Below, in pieces: positions 36,071 through 44,760 of a stretch of 64,000 nucleotides of DNA. Below the pieces are notes generated by a model. That model was given only the letters and a program-made list of their open reading frames with translations, ran no database searches and was not told the origin of the DNA. Position 1 is the stretch's first letter. Each line of letters starts with the position of its first letter. Made by a program: the position numbers and the translations under genes. Origin of the DNA: Flavobacteriales bacterium (GTDB lineage: Bacteria; Bacteroidota; Bacteroidia; Flavobacteriales_D; Crocinitomicaceae); assembly GCA_947447525.1 (NCBI GenBank), contig CANFJL010000001.1, forward strand, positions 62,001 to 126,000. Direction: 5' to 3'.

Positions 36071-36522
36071 TGAGTATTGTAATTCAAATTAATGACGCAA
36101 TAAAAACTGCAATGTTAGCAAAGGATAAGGATCGTTTGTCCCCTCTGCGCGATATTAAAGCAAAAATTTTATTGGAAGCATCTTCAGGAGGCTCCGGTGA
36201 AGTTAGCGATGAAGCAGCTTTGAAAATCTGTATGAAATTGCACAAGCAACGCATGGAGACTTATGATTTGTATATTTCTCAAAATCGTCCAGATTTAGCA
36301 GAAGTAGAATTGTATCAAGCTAAGGTAATAGAAGAATATTTACCCAAAATGCTCTCTGAAGATGAGATCAGAGTTGAGGTTTTAAATGCTATTGCTTCTG
36401 TTAATGCTACAGGAATGCAAGATCTTGGTAAATTGATGGGTTTACTTTCTGGAAAGTTAGCTGGAAAGGCAGATGGAAAGATTATTGCGAATCTTGTGAA
36501 GTTGGAATTGGGTAATTTGTAG
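36070..36522 (+). CDS. GatB/YqeY domain protein
   Basis: 150 residues from ATG 36070 (MSIVIQINDAIK), sharing one base with the ftsZ stop. The small helical YqeY domain shows KDKDRLSPLRDIKAKILLE, YDLYISQNRPDLAEVE, YLPKMLSEDEI and GKLMGLLSGKLAGKADGK (given in pieces). It matches the tRNA-binding tail domain of the GatB subunit of the amidotransferase, but stands alone. Its role is unproven; a link to tRNA or translation quality is suggested by the domain. It follows ftsZ in many Bacteroidota and closes the cluster before a strong terminator. Confidence 0.9.
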   Translation: MSIVIQINDAIKTAMLAKDKDRLSPLRDIKAKILLEASSGGSGEVSDEAALKICMKLHKQRMETYDLYISQNRPDLAEVELYQAKVIEEYLPKMLSEDEIRVEVLNAIASVNATGMQDLGKLMGLLSGKLAGKADGKIIANLVKLELGNL

Positions 36523-36545
36523 TCTTTACCTTTCTTAATGATATT

Positions 36546-36573
36546 AAAACGCATCTTTTTGATGCGTTTTTTG
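36546..36573 (+). terminator. Terminator of the dcw cluster
   Basis: A perfect 10-bp stem: AAAACGCATC (36546-36555) pairs with GATGCGTTTT (36561-36570) around a five-T loop, and the T run continues to 36572. It lies 24 bases after the yqeY stop and directly before the mtn promoter. Confidence 0.92.
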
Positions 36574-36575
36574 TT

Positions 36576-36583
36576 TAATTTTG
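36576..36583 (+). promoter_or_regulatory. -7 promoter element TAATTTTG of mtnBDC
   Basis: TAATTTTG fits TAnnTTTG and ends 14 bases before the mtnB ATG. The -33 position falls in the terminator hairpin and has no clear TTTG, so the promoter is partly inferred. The terminator just upstream makes a new promoter here necessary. Confidence 0.5.
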
Positions 36584-36597
36584 ATAAAATCAATGCA

Positions 36598-37188
36598 ATG
36601 AAAATCAAGTTGACAGCACTTATTAAAGAAATGAATAACATAGGTCATTCCCCCGCTACTTCTACGAATTATTCCTATCGTGAAGAAAATGGAGACCTTT
36701 GGGTCTCTCGGTCGGGAATCGATAAAAGTAGCTTTGCTCCAGATGATTTTATTCGTGTTGATTATAATGGAGTGAAAATTGACCCTCTATCTCCTTCTAA
36801 AGTTTCCGCTGAAACACTCATTCATTGTTCCTTGTATAATTTGTTTCCTGATGCGAATGTAGTACTACACAGTCATTCAATTTATCCAGTTTTATTGTCT
36901 GACGCTGCTCTTACTTCAATGAAATTTCAAGGATATGAAATTCTAAAAGGTTTTAATGCTGTATCATCTCATGAATCTTTGGTAGAAATACCTGTTCTAG
37001 ATAATTCGCAGGATATGGAGTATTTCAAGCATGAATTGGATTATCGTAAAGAGGAATTGCAATATAGCGTGTTTATGATAAAAAAGCATGGTTTTTATGC
37101 CTGGGGAAATAATTTGTTTGAGGCTAAAAGACATTTAGAGACTTTTCAGTATTTGTGCGAATGTGAATGGTTAAAAAATAAAAAATAG
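36598..37188 (+). CDS. mtnB: Methylthioribulose-1-phosphate dehydratase MtnB
   Basis: 196 residues from ATG 36598 (MKIKLTALIKEMNN); upstream in-frame starts would run into the terminator. It is a class II aldolase-fold protein with TNYSYREENGDLWVSRSGIDKS (given in part) and a zinc-binding LHSHS (H91, H93), plus a later KKHGFYAWG. It dehydrates 5-methylthioribulose-1-phosphate to the diketone in the methionine-salvage pathway. MtnD and MtnC follow directly, so the pathway assignment is much firmer than from sequence alone, since related aldolases share the fold. Confidence 0.9.
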   Translation: MKIKLTALIKEMNNIGHSPATSTNYSYREENGDLWVSRSGIDKSSFAPDDFIRVDYNGVKIDPLSPSKVSAETLIHCSLYNLFPDANVVLHSHSIYPVLLSDAALTSMKFQGYEILKGFNAVSSHESLVEIPVLDNSQDMEYFKHELDYRKEELQYSVFMIKKHGFYAWGNNLFEAKRHLETFQYLCECEWLKNKK

Positions 37189-37189
37189 G

Positions 37190-37738
37190 ATGGCAATTCT
37201 TTCTTTTCCCGAATCAGGAGAGCAAATTAAAGAGGTTCATGAAATTCGGAATTTCTTAAATTCAAATGGTATTTTCTTTGACCAATGGACATGTAATGTT
37301 GTATTTGATGCTGCAGCTACTACAGATGAGATTCTTTCTGCTTATCAAAAGGATCTCAATCCTTTTATGGAGCAAGGAGGATATCAAACAGCAGATGTAA
37401 TTTCTATTAACTCTTTGACAGAGAATTATGATCAAATACGCGCTAAATTTCTAGCAGAACATACGCATTCTGAAGATGAAATTAGATTTTTTGTCGATGG
37501 TCAAGGTTTGTTTTGGTTTAATTTGGAGAACAAGCCAGTCTTTAATTTACTATGCGAAAAGGGTGATCTAATTAGTGTTCCAGCAGGCACAAAACATTGG
37601 TTCGATGCAGGGGAAGTTCAGCCATTCGTAAAAGCGATTAGAATTTTCATCGATATGTCTGGTTGGGTACCTGAATATACAAATGCGCAAACAGAACAAG
37701 CTTTTTTGAATTTTAAATTCCCTGTTCGTGAAGTCTAA
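37190..37738 (+). CDS. mtnD: Acireductone dioxygenase MtnD
   Basis: 182 residues of the cupin fold. The metal ligands are plain: H91 and H93 in HTHSEDE with E97, and H136 in GTKHWFD; the second cupin motif is GDLISVPAGTKHWF. It oxidises the acireductone to the 2-keto acid precursor of methionine plus formate (iron form), or to the off-pathway product (nickel form); the metal cannot be read from sequence. It begins one base after the mtnB stop and overlaps mtnC by 11 bases. Confidence 0.95.
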   Translation: MAILSFPESGEQIKEVHEIRNFLNSNGIFFDQWTCNVVFDAAATTDEILSAYQKDLNPFMEQGGYQTADVISINSLTENYDQIRAKFLAEHTHSEDEIRFFVDGQGLFWFNLENKPVFNLLCEKGDLISVPAGTKHWFDAGEVQPFVKAIRIFIDMSGWVPEYTNAQTEQAFLNFKFPVREV

Positions 37739-38408
37739 TATAAAATATATTCTTACCGATATTGAAGGAACCACTACTTCTGTTTCATTTGTATATGATG
37801 TTTTGTTTCCCTATTTCAGGGAGCATGTAGCGGATCTTTTATCTATTACATCTTCTGAAGTAACAAATGCTTTCCGAGATGCTCGATTATTACATGAACA
37901 AGAAACTGGAATTTCTGGTCTTGAAGATACTGCGCTTCTTGATGTTATCCTGAGCTGGAGCTTGGATGATCGTAAGGTCACTCCATTGAAAACCTTACAA
38001 GGGATCTTATGGAAAAATGCCTATGAATCTGGAGCCATAAAAGCTCATGTGTACGATGATGTTCCCTTGGCTTTATCCAAATGGCTTACTGCGGGAATTC
38101 AATTGGCAGTTTTTTCTTCAGGTTCCGTTGCAGCTCAAAAATTGTTATTTAAATATGCCAATCAAGGTGATTTATCTTCTTTTTTCTCTGCATATTTTGA
38201 TACCACTTCTGGTTCAAAAAGAGATGCAGTTACCTATTCAATAATTGCTGAAAAGTTAGGGTGTGAACCTCAAGAGCTACTCTTTCTGTCTGATATTCAA
38301 GAAGAGTTGGTGGCAGCTTCAACTGCAGGTTGTGATACCATTCAATTGGTGCGTCCCGGAAATTTCGCGACTTGGCATCATGCTGTAAACGATTTCTCTC
38401 AAATATAA
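37728..38408 (+). CDS. mtnC: 2,3-diketo-5-methylthiopentyl-1-phosphate enolase-phosphatase MtnC
   Basis: 226 residues. The start is GTG 37728, inside the end of mtnD; no ATG lies before the catalytic motif, so a GTG start is required. It is a HAD-family enzyme: nucleophile D11 in ILTDIEGTTTS, motif II VFSSGSV (~130) and motif III/IV LFLSDIQEELVAA (~185). It is the bifunctional enolase and phosphatase that makes the acireductone used by MtnD. The gene ends at a bidirectional terminator. Confidence 0.94.
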   Translation: MKSNIKYILTDIEGTTTSVSFVYDVLFPYFREHVADLLSITSSEVTNAFRDARLLHEQETGISGLEDTALLDVILSWSLDDRKVTPLKTLQGILWKNAYESGAIKAHVYDDVPLALSKWLTAGIQLAVFSSGSVAAQKLLFKYANQGDLSSFFSAYFDTTSGSKRDAVTYSIIAEKLGCEPQELLFLSDIQEELVAASTAGCDTIQLVRPGNFATWHHAVNDFSQI

Positions 38409-38440
38409 AAACCCCGGAGTTTCCCCCAGGGTTTAAAAAT
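38403..38440. terminator. Bidirectional terminator between mtnC and a T9SS cargo gene
   Basis: AAACCC (38409-38414) pairs with GGGTTT (38429-38434), with an inner GGA/TCC helix. Leftwards the stem is followed by TTTTTATAT; rightwards by TTTAAAAAT. It lies between two convergent genes and overlaps the last base or two of mtnC. Confidence 0.7.
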
Positions 38441-38454
38441 GATAGATCTATTTT

Positions 38455-40215
38455 TTAATGTTGGATCAGTAACTTGCTTGTGCTTGTTTTACCCTTGCTC
38501 ATCCATGTGATTAGATAAGTTCCAGCGCTTAAGTCTTGGGTTGAAATATTAGTATTCAAACCATTAACTTTTACTGTTTTTACCACTTGTCCAGCAATAT
38601 TCTTGATGTAGATCATGCCGTCAGTTTCATTTTTAAATTGAATGTTGACAAAATTGTTGCTTGGATTTGGATAAATACTAAATTCAGATTCTGAAGTATT
38701 TTCATTTAATCCTAATGATGGATCAAAATTCATTCGCACCATTGGTGATGATGAAGTGTAGTACCAAGTTTGGTCTGTGTAATCATAATAAAAAGCTGTA
38801 GAAGGTGCAGAAGAACCTGATGTTCCTGTAATTAAATCATTACTTACACCTCCATCACCATATGAACCTACCATTGCTAGATAAGATTCATTAGCCAATA
38901 AAGGTTGTGGAGTTTGTAATGTTAAAGTAATTTTCTGACCCAAATCAGCCGTAGTAATAATATACGGTAAAGATTCATCAACGAAGTCAAAAACACCTGT
39001 AGCAACATTGTTGTAATATAATTTGACGAACATTTCTCCTCCAACAGCTGCAGTAGGATGAATATAGGCATCGATTCCTTTTAGGGTTGCATTGGTGAAA
39101 ATATCAAACATGTTTCCTACTTCATATCCTTGACCTGCATTTCCAATACCACCTAATATCGTGCCCTTGTCTCTTGCATAAATATTATTATTTACATCAA
39201 TATTAATATTTGGTAAAGTATTATTGGTCATGTCTGGTTCTGTTTGACTTGTCATTACCCCTAATTGCACAGCATGAATTGCACTTGCTGCAGCAGGCGT
39301 AAAGGTAGTGGTACACCATAAGGTATCTATGCTAGAAGCAGCGATGAATGTAGGTGCAGATGTTCCTGTATAAACACCATTGATCACTGCACCAAAGGTC
39401 GCATCACTGATGTCTTGAACACCGATGTTTTTAACGACAGCTCCAAAATTGACAGGGGCAATTTGTGCAATTGGAACTTGGTAATAAGGAAGTCTAGCTC
39501 CAAATGCTCCATCAGTTCCCCATGCAGTTGTTTGTAGTTTTAAATCGTAATTGTCTGTTTCAACAATTTTAATATCATCAACCGCCCAATACCAACCCCA
39601 ATTTCCTTGGTAGTTGATTTGTACTTTAACATTTGCTTGATTTCCTGCAACGGATGAAATGTTAATGGAAAAAACATCTGGATTATTAGAGTTCTGTGCA
39701 GTTGGCTCTGTTCCATCAGTTACGATGAAATCAGTCCATGTTAAACCGCCATCATTACTAATTCTCATGATTCGAGTATCTAAATAGGTTCTGTATTGCT
39801 GTTCAAATACCAAACTTACATTCGCGTATCCGGTACAATTGATTGTACCTGTATAGGTCATGTTGGCATTTTGAGCACCATTTTGACCTTGAGCATCTGA
39901 ATTTATAAAAGCAAAACCATTGCCTACAGAGGTAAATAAAGCAGGGCTCAACGCTGGAACAGGGATGGTGTCGGCCGCTGTTGTGATAGTCCAATCTAAA
40001 TATGGGGATGAGGTATTGTCAAATGCCCAATCATTAGAATTGGAAAAATCATTTTGCCAAATGGTGATTCCTTTTGCGTTTTCATGCTTAATAGATGTAA
40101 CCGTATTGGATACAACAATGTTTTTTTTCTGAGCAGCAATATCGGTCATCTTTTTTTGTGCAAAAGAGTAACCGCTACTTAAGATTAAAAAGGCTAATAG
40201 GTAAGTATTTTTCAT
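38455..40215 (-). CDS. T9SS cargo protein, paralogue A of a tandem pair
   Basis: 586 residues: signal peptide (to SFA-Q), then a MAM/jelly-roll-like domain (~45-215: ITIWQNDFSNSNDWAFDN, VSLVFEQQYRTY, DGGLTWTDF, WYWAVDDIKIVE). A middle region with YDLKLQTTAWG and GARLPYYQVP follows, with beta-rich cell-adhesion-like repeats (ISDATFGAVING). The last ~75 residues are a T9SS type A sorting domain (FSIYPNPSNNFVNIQF, TQDLSAGTYLITW). It should be exported and attached to or released from the cell surface; no catalytic motif is seen. The neighbour at 40331-42115 shares the same architecture throughout. Confidence 0.8.
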   Translation of the reverse strand: MKNTYLLAFLILSSGYSFAQKKMTDIAAQKKNIVVSNTVTSIKHENAKGITIWQNDFSNSNDWAFDNTSSPYLDWTITTAADTIPVPALSPALFTSVGNGFAFINSDAQGQNGAQNANMTYTGTINCTGYANVSLVFEQQYRTYLDTRIMRISNDGGLTWTDFIVTDGTEPTAQNSNNPDVFSINISSVAGNQANVKVQINYQGNWGWYWAVDDIKIVETDNYDLKLQTTAWGTDGAFGARLPYYQVPIAQIAPVNFGAVVKNIGVQDISDATFGAVINGVYTGTSAPTFIAASSIDTLWCTTTFTPAAASAIHAVQLGVMTSQTEPDMTNNTLPNINIDVNNNIYARDKGTILGGIGNAGQGYEVGNMFDIFTNATLKGIDAYIHPTAAVGGEMFVKLYYNNVATGVFDFVDESLPYIITTADLGQKITLTLQTPQPLLANESYLAMVGSYGDGGVSNDLITGTSGSSAPSTAFYYDYTDQTWYYTSSSPMVRMNFDPSLGLNENTSESEFSIYPNPSNNFVNIQFKNETDGMIYIKNIAGQVVKTVKVNGLNTNISTQDLSAGTYLITWMSKGKTSTSKLLIQH

Positions 40216-40287
40216 AATTATTTTAGTTTAGTAGCTTCTAATATACAAACATTTCTTTTTGTACGGCTGTATTTGGAAAAATTTGGC

Positions 40288-40314
40288 AAAAAAAAAGGAC
40301 CCGAAGGTCCTTTT
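40288..40314 (-). terminator. UUCG-loop terminator after paralogue B
   Basis: On the - strand, AAAAGGACC-TTCG-GGTCCTTTT forms a 9-bp stem with a stable UUCG tetraloop, followed by a run of T (complement of 40288-40292 onwards). It lies 17 bases after the stop of the 40331-42115 gene and separates the two paralogues, so each is its own transcription unit. Confidence 0.9.
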
Positions 40315-40330
40315 AAATAGAGTTGAAAGA

Positions 40331-42115
40331 TTAGTTTCTTACTACTAATTTTTGAGTGGTTACAGTTCCGTTAGAAGTAACATTAACCATATAAATTCCA
40401 TTTGCGAAATTTGATGTATTAATATTTAAATTCTTCATACCATTTACTGTACCTAAGTTATTTGAATAAACAACTTTACCTGAAACATCTGTTAACACAA
40501 CAGCAACAGAAGCATTTTCTGCAGTGATAGAAACATTAGCTTCATTACCAGCAGGATTTGGATAAACATTCAATCCAAAGTTCGCATTGTTCTCATTGAT
40601 TCCAGCAGCAGAGAAGTTCATTCTTACCATTGGTGTTGAAGTAGTATAGTACCAAGTAGTGTTAGTTTGGTCTAAGTAATAAGAAGTTTGAGCTTCTGAT
40701 ACACCCGCAGTTCCAACTACTAAATCATTTGATAAACCACCGTCACCGTTTGAACCAGCAACTACTAAATAAGACTCACCTGCATTTAAAGTAAACGCAC
40801 CCATAATTAAAGGGAAAGTAATGTTTGTTCCTAAATCACCAGTAGTTAAGGTATAAGCATTAGATTCATCAACATAAATGAAATCACCAGTATTTGGATC
40901 AATAGAGTAAAGTTTAGCATATACTTGCGCTCCTGCAACAGCTGAAGAAGCAACAGTTACATCAATCGCAGTGATATCAGCACTTGCAAACATATCAAAT
41001 ATGTTACCTACTTCAAATCCCATTCCTTGGTTGTAAGACCCACTTGAGATTGTTCCATTGTCACGAGCGTAAATTTTTTGATTTACAGCAATCGTTGCAG
41101 CATTTGCAATCGTGTTGTTAGCAGGTACAGCATCAACTGCTGGAGAAGTAACAGCCATATTTACGGTGTAGCTTGCAACTGTAGCAGCAGGAGTAAATGC
41201 AGCCGTACAATTTAAAGTATCAGATGCACCAGCAACGATTGTTGTAGCTGCAGAAGATCCAACATAAGTACCAACAGTTGCTCCAAAAGTAGCATCTTGA
41301 CTTAAAGCACCAAGGTTAGCAATAACACCTGAGAAGTCAATAGCAGTTACTTGAGCACTTGGAATTTGGTAGTAAGGAAGTCTTGCACCCCAGAAACCTG
41401 TTGATCCCCAGTATGCACCAGCAATACCTAAATCATAATCATCTGGCGTCATTAATTTCACATTATCAACTGCCCAAAACCAGTCGTAATTACCAGTGTA
41501 TTTGAATCCAATTTTAACATTAGCTTGTCCACCAATTTGTGCAGATAAGTTTACTTGAACGGTAGCAGGATTGGTAGTATTCGTGTTTACTGTCATTCCA
41601 GCATTTACTTCAATTTCATTCCAAGTAGTTCCACCATCAATACTATATACTACATAAGTAGATTCAGCATATCTTCTGTGTGATTGTTGGAAGTTAATAA
41701 CAACTAAAGGTTGTGTTGACAAGTTGATACTTGCTGTAGTAACAATCTTTGCATTTTGGATTCCTGCTGCACCAGCAGCATCTGAATTGATTAATGCGTA
41801 ACCGTTAGCAGCAGAGGTAAATGCAGCTGGAGTTAATGCAGCAACCGGGATGGCAGTTAAGTTGGTAGTAATTGCCCAATCTCCACTTGTGTGAGCGGGA
41901 GTACCATTAGGATCATTAGAAGTTGTCCAATCCGAAGCAGTAGAAAAATCATTCGACCAAATGGTAATTCCTTTTGATTCTGTAATGATTTCTGTTTTAG
42001 ATTTCTCATCTAAAAGTTGGTATTTCTTACCATTCATTGGGCTAGTAGTCGTTTTTTGACCAAAAACTAATCCAGTTGCAAGAATACCGAATAAACAAAC
42101 GTACATTTTTTTCAT
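40331..42115 (-). CDS. T9SS cargo protein, paralogue B of a tandem pair
   Basis: 594 residues: signal peptide (to VFG-Q), MAM/jelly-roll-like domain (~48-220: ITIWSNDFSTASDWTTSN, VVINFQQSHRRY, DGGTTWNEIEV, WFWAVDNVKLM). Then YDLGIAGAYWG and GARLPYYQIP match the same positions in paralogue A. The T9SS sorting domain closes it (LNVYPNPAGNEANV, TSNFANGIYMVNV). Composition is richer in alanine, threonine and GCA/GCT codons than paralogue A, and the gene has a very stable terminator, which hints at stronger expression. No enzyme motif is seen; a structural or adhesive surface role is a guess. Likely arose by duplication. Confidence 0.8.
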   Translation of the reverse strand: MKKMYVCLFGILATGLVFGQKTTTSPMNGKKYQLLDEKSKTEIITESKGITIWSNDFSTASDWTTSNDPNGTPAHTSGDWAITTNLTAIPVAALTPAAFTSAANGYALINSDAAGAAGIQNAKIVTTASINLSTQPLVVINFQQSHRRYAESTYVVYSIDGGTTWNEIEVNAGMTVNTNTTNPATVQVNLSAQIGGQANVKIGFKYTGNYDWFWAVDNVKLMTPDDYDLGIAGAYWGSTGFWGARLPYYQIPSAQVTAIDFSGVIANLGALSQDATFGATVGTYVGSSAATTIVAGASDTLNCTAAFTPAATVASYTVNMAVTSPAVDAVPANNTIANAATIAVNQKIYARDNGTISSGSYNQGMGFEVGNIFDMFASADITAIDVTVASSAVAGAQVYAKLYSIDPNTGDFIYVDESNAYTLTTGDLGTNITFPLIMGAFTLNAGESYLVVAGSNGDGGLSNDLVVGTAGVSEAQTSYYLDQTNTTWYYTTSTPMVRMNFSAAGINENNANFGLNVYPNPAGNEANVSITAENASVAVVLTDVSGKVVYSNNLGTVNGMKNLNINTSNFANGIYMVNVTSNGTVTTQKLVVRN

Positions 42116-42183
42116 AACAATAGTTTAATTGATTTTCAAAGCGAAGATAATATAAACATATTCAAATAACAAGAATTTAATAC

Positions 42184-43149
42184 TTAATGTGTTCTATGGA
42201 AAAGATAATTGGCTAATTCAATAAAATTATTTTTATTACCTGAAGTCTCTATTGATTCTAAATTTGCAATTGCTTTTTGTAAATAATCTTCTTGTAATGC
42301 GCTGCATTGATTTAATATATCCCAACTGATGAAGAGGTCTTGCGCTTGTTTAATTTTTTCTTTAGGGTCTTGAATTAATTTAATTTTCTCGAAAGCATCG
42401 TTTTTATCCTTTATTCCCCTTTCTTGAGCGAGTATTGACAATATGGTTTTCTTCTGTGCTAAGATATCTCCTCCAACTTGCTTACCAACCAATTCTGGAT
42501 CTCCAAATAAATCTAATATATCATCTTGAATTTGAAATGCCATCCCTAAATTTATTCCAAAGTTGTATAGTAGTTTTTGATTTTTTTGATTTGTCCCACT
42601 GCAGATGCCTCCAAATTGTAATGCACATCCTAATAATACGGAAGTCTTAAGTCGAATCATCTCTAAATATTCTTCTGTCCCAACATTTTCTTTGGATTCA
42701 AAATCCATATCATATTGTTGACCTTCACATACTTCAACAGCAGTTCGGTTGAAAAGTTCAAGCAGTTGGGGTAGGTGTTCAGCATCTTGTTTAGCAAGGG
42801 ATTGAATTGCTTTAACAAACATAACATCGCCAGCAAGTATTGCAATATTGGTATTGTATTTTTCATGAACGGTTTCTTTGCCTCTTCTCAACGGTGCTTG
42901 ATCCATGATGTCATCATGAAGCAAAGTGAAATTATGGAATAGTTCAATTGATAACGCGGCGTCTTTTACTTTATCAGGATTATTTCCAAACAATTCAGCC
43001 GCCATAAGGGTTAAAACTGGCCTAATTCTCTTTCCGCCAATATTTAAGAAGTAGCGGAGTGGGTTGTATAGGTTACTTGGGTTTTCAGGTAATTGGATAC
43101 GCTCCAATTCACTTTCAATGTATAAGGTGTGTTCTTTTAAAAATTTCAT
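42184..43149 (-). CDS. Polyprenyl (isoprenoid) diphosphate synthase
   Basis: 321 residues of the trans-isoprenyl synthase family. The first aspartate-rich motif is DDIMD (79-83, [15 protein letters not shown]) and the second DDILD (209-213, [13 protein letters not shown]); GGKRIRPVL (~38) and VFEKYNT-type and KT/Q motifs are in place. It condenses IPP with allylic diphosphates. The small residues upstream of the first motif fit C15-C20 or longer products, but chain length cannot be fixed by eye. It overlaps rfbA by 4 bases (ATGA), so they are co-translated. Confidence 0.9.
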   Translation of the reverse strand: MKFLKEHTLYIESELERIQLPENPSNLYNPLRYFLNIGGKRIRPVLTLMAAELFGNNPDKVKDAALSIELFHNFTLLHDDIMDQAPLRRGKETVHEKYNTNIAILAGDVMFVKAIQSLAKQDAEHLPQLLELFNRTAVEVCEGQQYDMDFESKENVGTEEYLEMIRLKTSVLLGCALQFGGICSGTNQKNQKLLYNFGINLGMAFQIQDDILDLFGDPELVGKQVGGDILAQKKTILSILAQERGIKDKNDAFEKIKLIQDPKEKIKQAQDLFISWDILNQCSALQEDYLQKAIANLESIETSGNKNNFIELANYLFHRTH

Positions 43150-44012
43150 TTTCGTTTGATCAGATTCAATAAATAGTTCCCATAACCACTTTTTATTAGA
43201 GGTTCCGCAATAGTTTTTAGTTGTTCCTTAGTTATGAATCCATTTCGATAAGCTACTTCTTCAATGCATCCAATTTTTAATCCTTGTCTTTCCTCAATCA
43301 CTTGAACAAATTGTCCTGCTTGCATTAAAGAAGCAAAGGTCCCAGTGTCTAACCAAGCAGTGCCTCTATCTAATACAGCTACTTTTAATTTCCCCATTTT
43401 TAGATACGCAGCATTTATATCTGTTATTTCATATTCTCCCCTTGCTGAAGGCGCTAAATTTTTAGCGATCTCTATCACTGAGTTATCATAAAAGTACAAT
43501 CCTGGAACTGCATAATTTGATTTTGGATTCTTAGGTTTTTCTTCTATTGATATTGCTTTCATTTCTGCATCAAACGACACTACACCATATCTTTCCGGAT
43601 CACTTACATGGTAGGCATATACAACTCCACCTGTAGGATTGTTGTTTTCCTTAAGTAAGGCGTCCATACCAACACCATAAAAAATATTATCACCGAGTAC
43701 TAATGCTACTTTGTCTTTTCCAATAAAGTCAGCACCTATTACAAATGCTTGAGCTAGTCCGTTCGGAACTTCTTGAACTGCATAAGAAAATGAGCATCCT
43801 AAGGCACTTCCATCGCCTAATAATTTCTCAAATTGAGGAAGATCATGAGGAGTGGAAATGATTAGAATTTCTCGAATTCCAGCACTCATAAGTATGGATA
43901 GTGGGTAATAGATCATTGGCTTATCATAGATAGGCATCAGCTGTTTACTCACTGCAAGTGTCAGTGGATGTAAGCGTGTTCCTGATCCTCCGGCTAGAAT
44001 TATTCCTTTCAT
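43146..44012 (-). CDS. rfbA: Glucose-1-phosphate thymidylyltransferase
   Basis: 288 residues. The nucleotidyltransferase signature [14 protein letters not shown] (~5-18) with [18 protein letters not shown] is exactly RfbA/RmlA. Further motifs are [10 protein letters not shown] (~105), [13 protein letters not shown] (~160) and [13 protein letters not shown] (~220). It makes dTDP-glucose, the entry to dTDP-rhamnose and other deoxysugars for surface polysaccharide. No rfbB, C or D is next to it in the window, so it is separated from the rest of the pathway. It overlaps the polyprenyl synthase gene by 4 bases. Confidence 0.96.
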   Translation of the reverse strand: MKGIILAGGSGTRLHPLTLAVSKQLMPIYDKPMIYYPLSILMSAGIREILIISTPHDLPQFEKLLGDGSALGCSFSYAVQEVPNGLAQAFVIGADFIGKDKVALVLGDNIFYGVGMDALLKENNNPTGGVVYAYHVSDPERYGVVSFDAEMKAISIEEKPKNPKSNYAVPGLYFYDNSVIEIAKNLAPSARGEYEITDINAAYLKMGKLKVAVLDRGTAWLDTGTFASLMQAGQFVQVIEERQGLKIGCIEEVAYRNGFITKEQLKTIAEPLIKSGYGNYLLNLIKRK

Positions 44013-44031
44013 TTTTTTCGTTTAATTGTAG

Positions 44032-44760
44032 TTACAACCACCTAAATAAATCTTCAAAAACTCTTTTTCCCCATGGGGTATTGGCATATTCTTTTTCAAT
44101 CTTAGTCTTAAATTCAAGCATACTATACACTTTGTTTTTCCCATAGGAAGGTGTAATTTGTGTTGGATCTAATTCGGATAACATTTCTACTTTTTTGGCA
44201 AAATAAATAACACCCCCATATTCGGTAGCAATTCCAAGAATAACGCCTGGTAGTCCACCAAACCCTTCCGGTCCAACAGAAGGAATAAGCGCACTGGTAT
44301 ACCATGCATAGATTCTAGTAGAATCATTTTTTTGATAGATTGCTTTTCTGCAATTGTAGCCACTTATATCTCTTTTGCTATCCGTAATTTGCCATTTTCT
44401 TTCTGCTAAAGAATCGCCGATGTAAACATTTTGACCGAATAATGATAAAATAGACAATTGTTTTTCCCTCTTGATAAACTGATAATATTGATTTTTCGTA
44501 GTCATCCATGACATTTCATCAGGCGCATTAGAGGGCACTGGGTTGAAATAAGAAATGGTATCATTGAAGTACAAAATAAATTCTTCCGTTTTTATTTTAT
44601 TGTCCTCGTTGACAAATCTCTTCATCCGCGGATCATTGAACCGTTTCATTAAATTGGTCCGTCTTTCATAGGTAATCTTTCCAGTGGAGTAGGTTTGACC
44701 CCAAGAAATAGATTGCGAAATAAAGAGCAGAATAAAAAGGAGTCGCTTAATGCCAACCAT
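44032..44760 (-). CDS. GLPGLI-family secreted protein
   Basis: 242 residues from ATG 44760; an ATG at 44769 would add three residues. A signal peptide (to SWG-Q) is followed by GKITYERR, KWQITDSKRDISGYNCRKA and the hallmark near the end GGLPGVILGIA (GLPGLI motif), then a short basic tail. Members are known only from Bacteroidota and have no known function; they usually sit beside a TonB-type or OMP_b-brl_3 outer-membrane barrel, as here. The start overlaps the barrel gene's end by 14 bases (or 23), so the pair is translated together. Confidence 0.9.
   Translation of the reverse strand: MVGIKRLLFILLFISQSISWGQTYSTGKITYERRTNLMKRFNDPRMKRFVNEDNKIKTEEFILYFNDTISYFNPVPSNAPDEMSWMTTKNQYYQFIKREKQLSILSLFGQNVYIGDSLAERKWQITDSKRDISGYNCRKAIYQKNDSTRIYAWYTSALIPSVGPEGFGGLPGVILGIATEYGGVIYFAKKVEMLSELDPTQITPSYGKNKVYSMLEFKTKIEKEYANTPWGKRVFEDLFRWL

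Noticed and set aside
20235..36522. Loss of murF and ddl from the dcw cluster as a deletion
   Set aside because: As far as I know Bacteroidota dcw clusters commonly lack these genes and carry them elsewhere; the tight overlaps show no scar.
37728..37760. Possible frameshift at the mtnD/mtnC junction because mtnC lacks an ATG
   Set aside because: GTG 37728 gives a full-length enzyme with the catalytic Asp at residue 11; overlap of the two frames by 11 bases is normal coupling.
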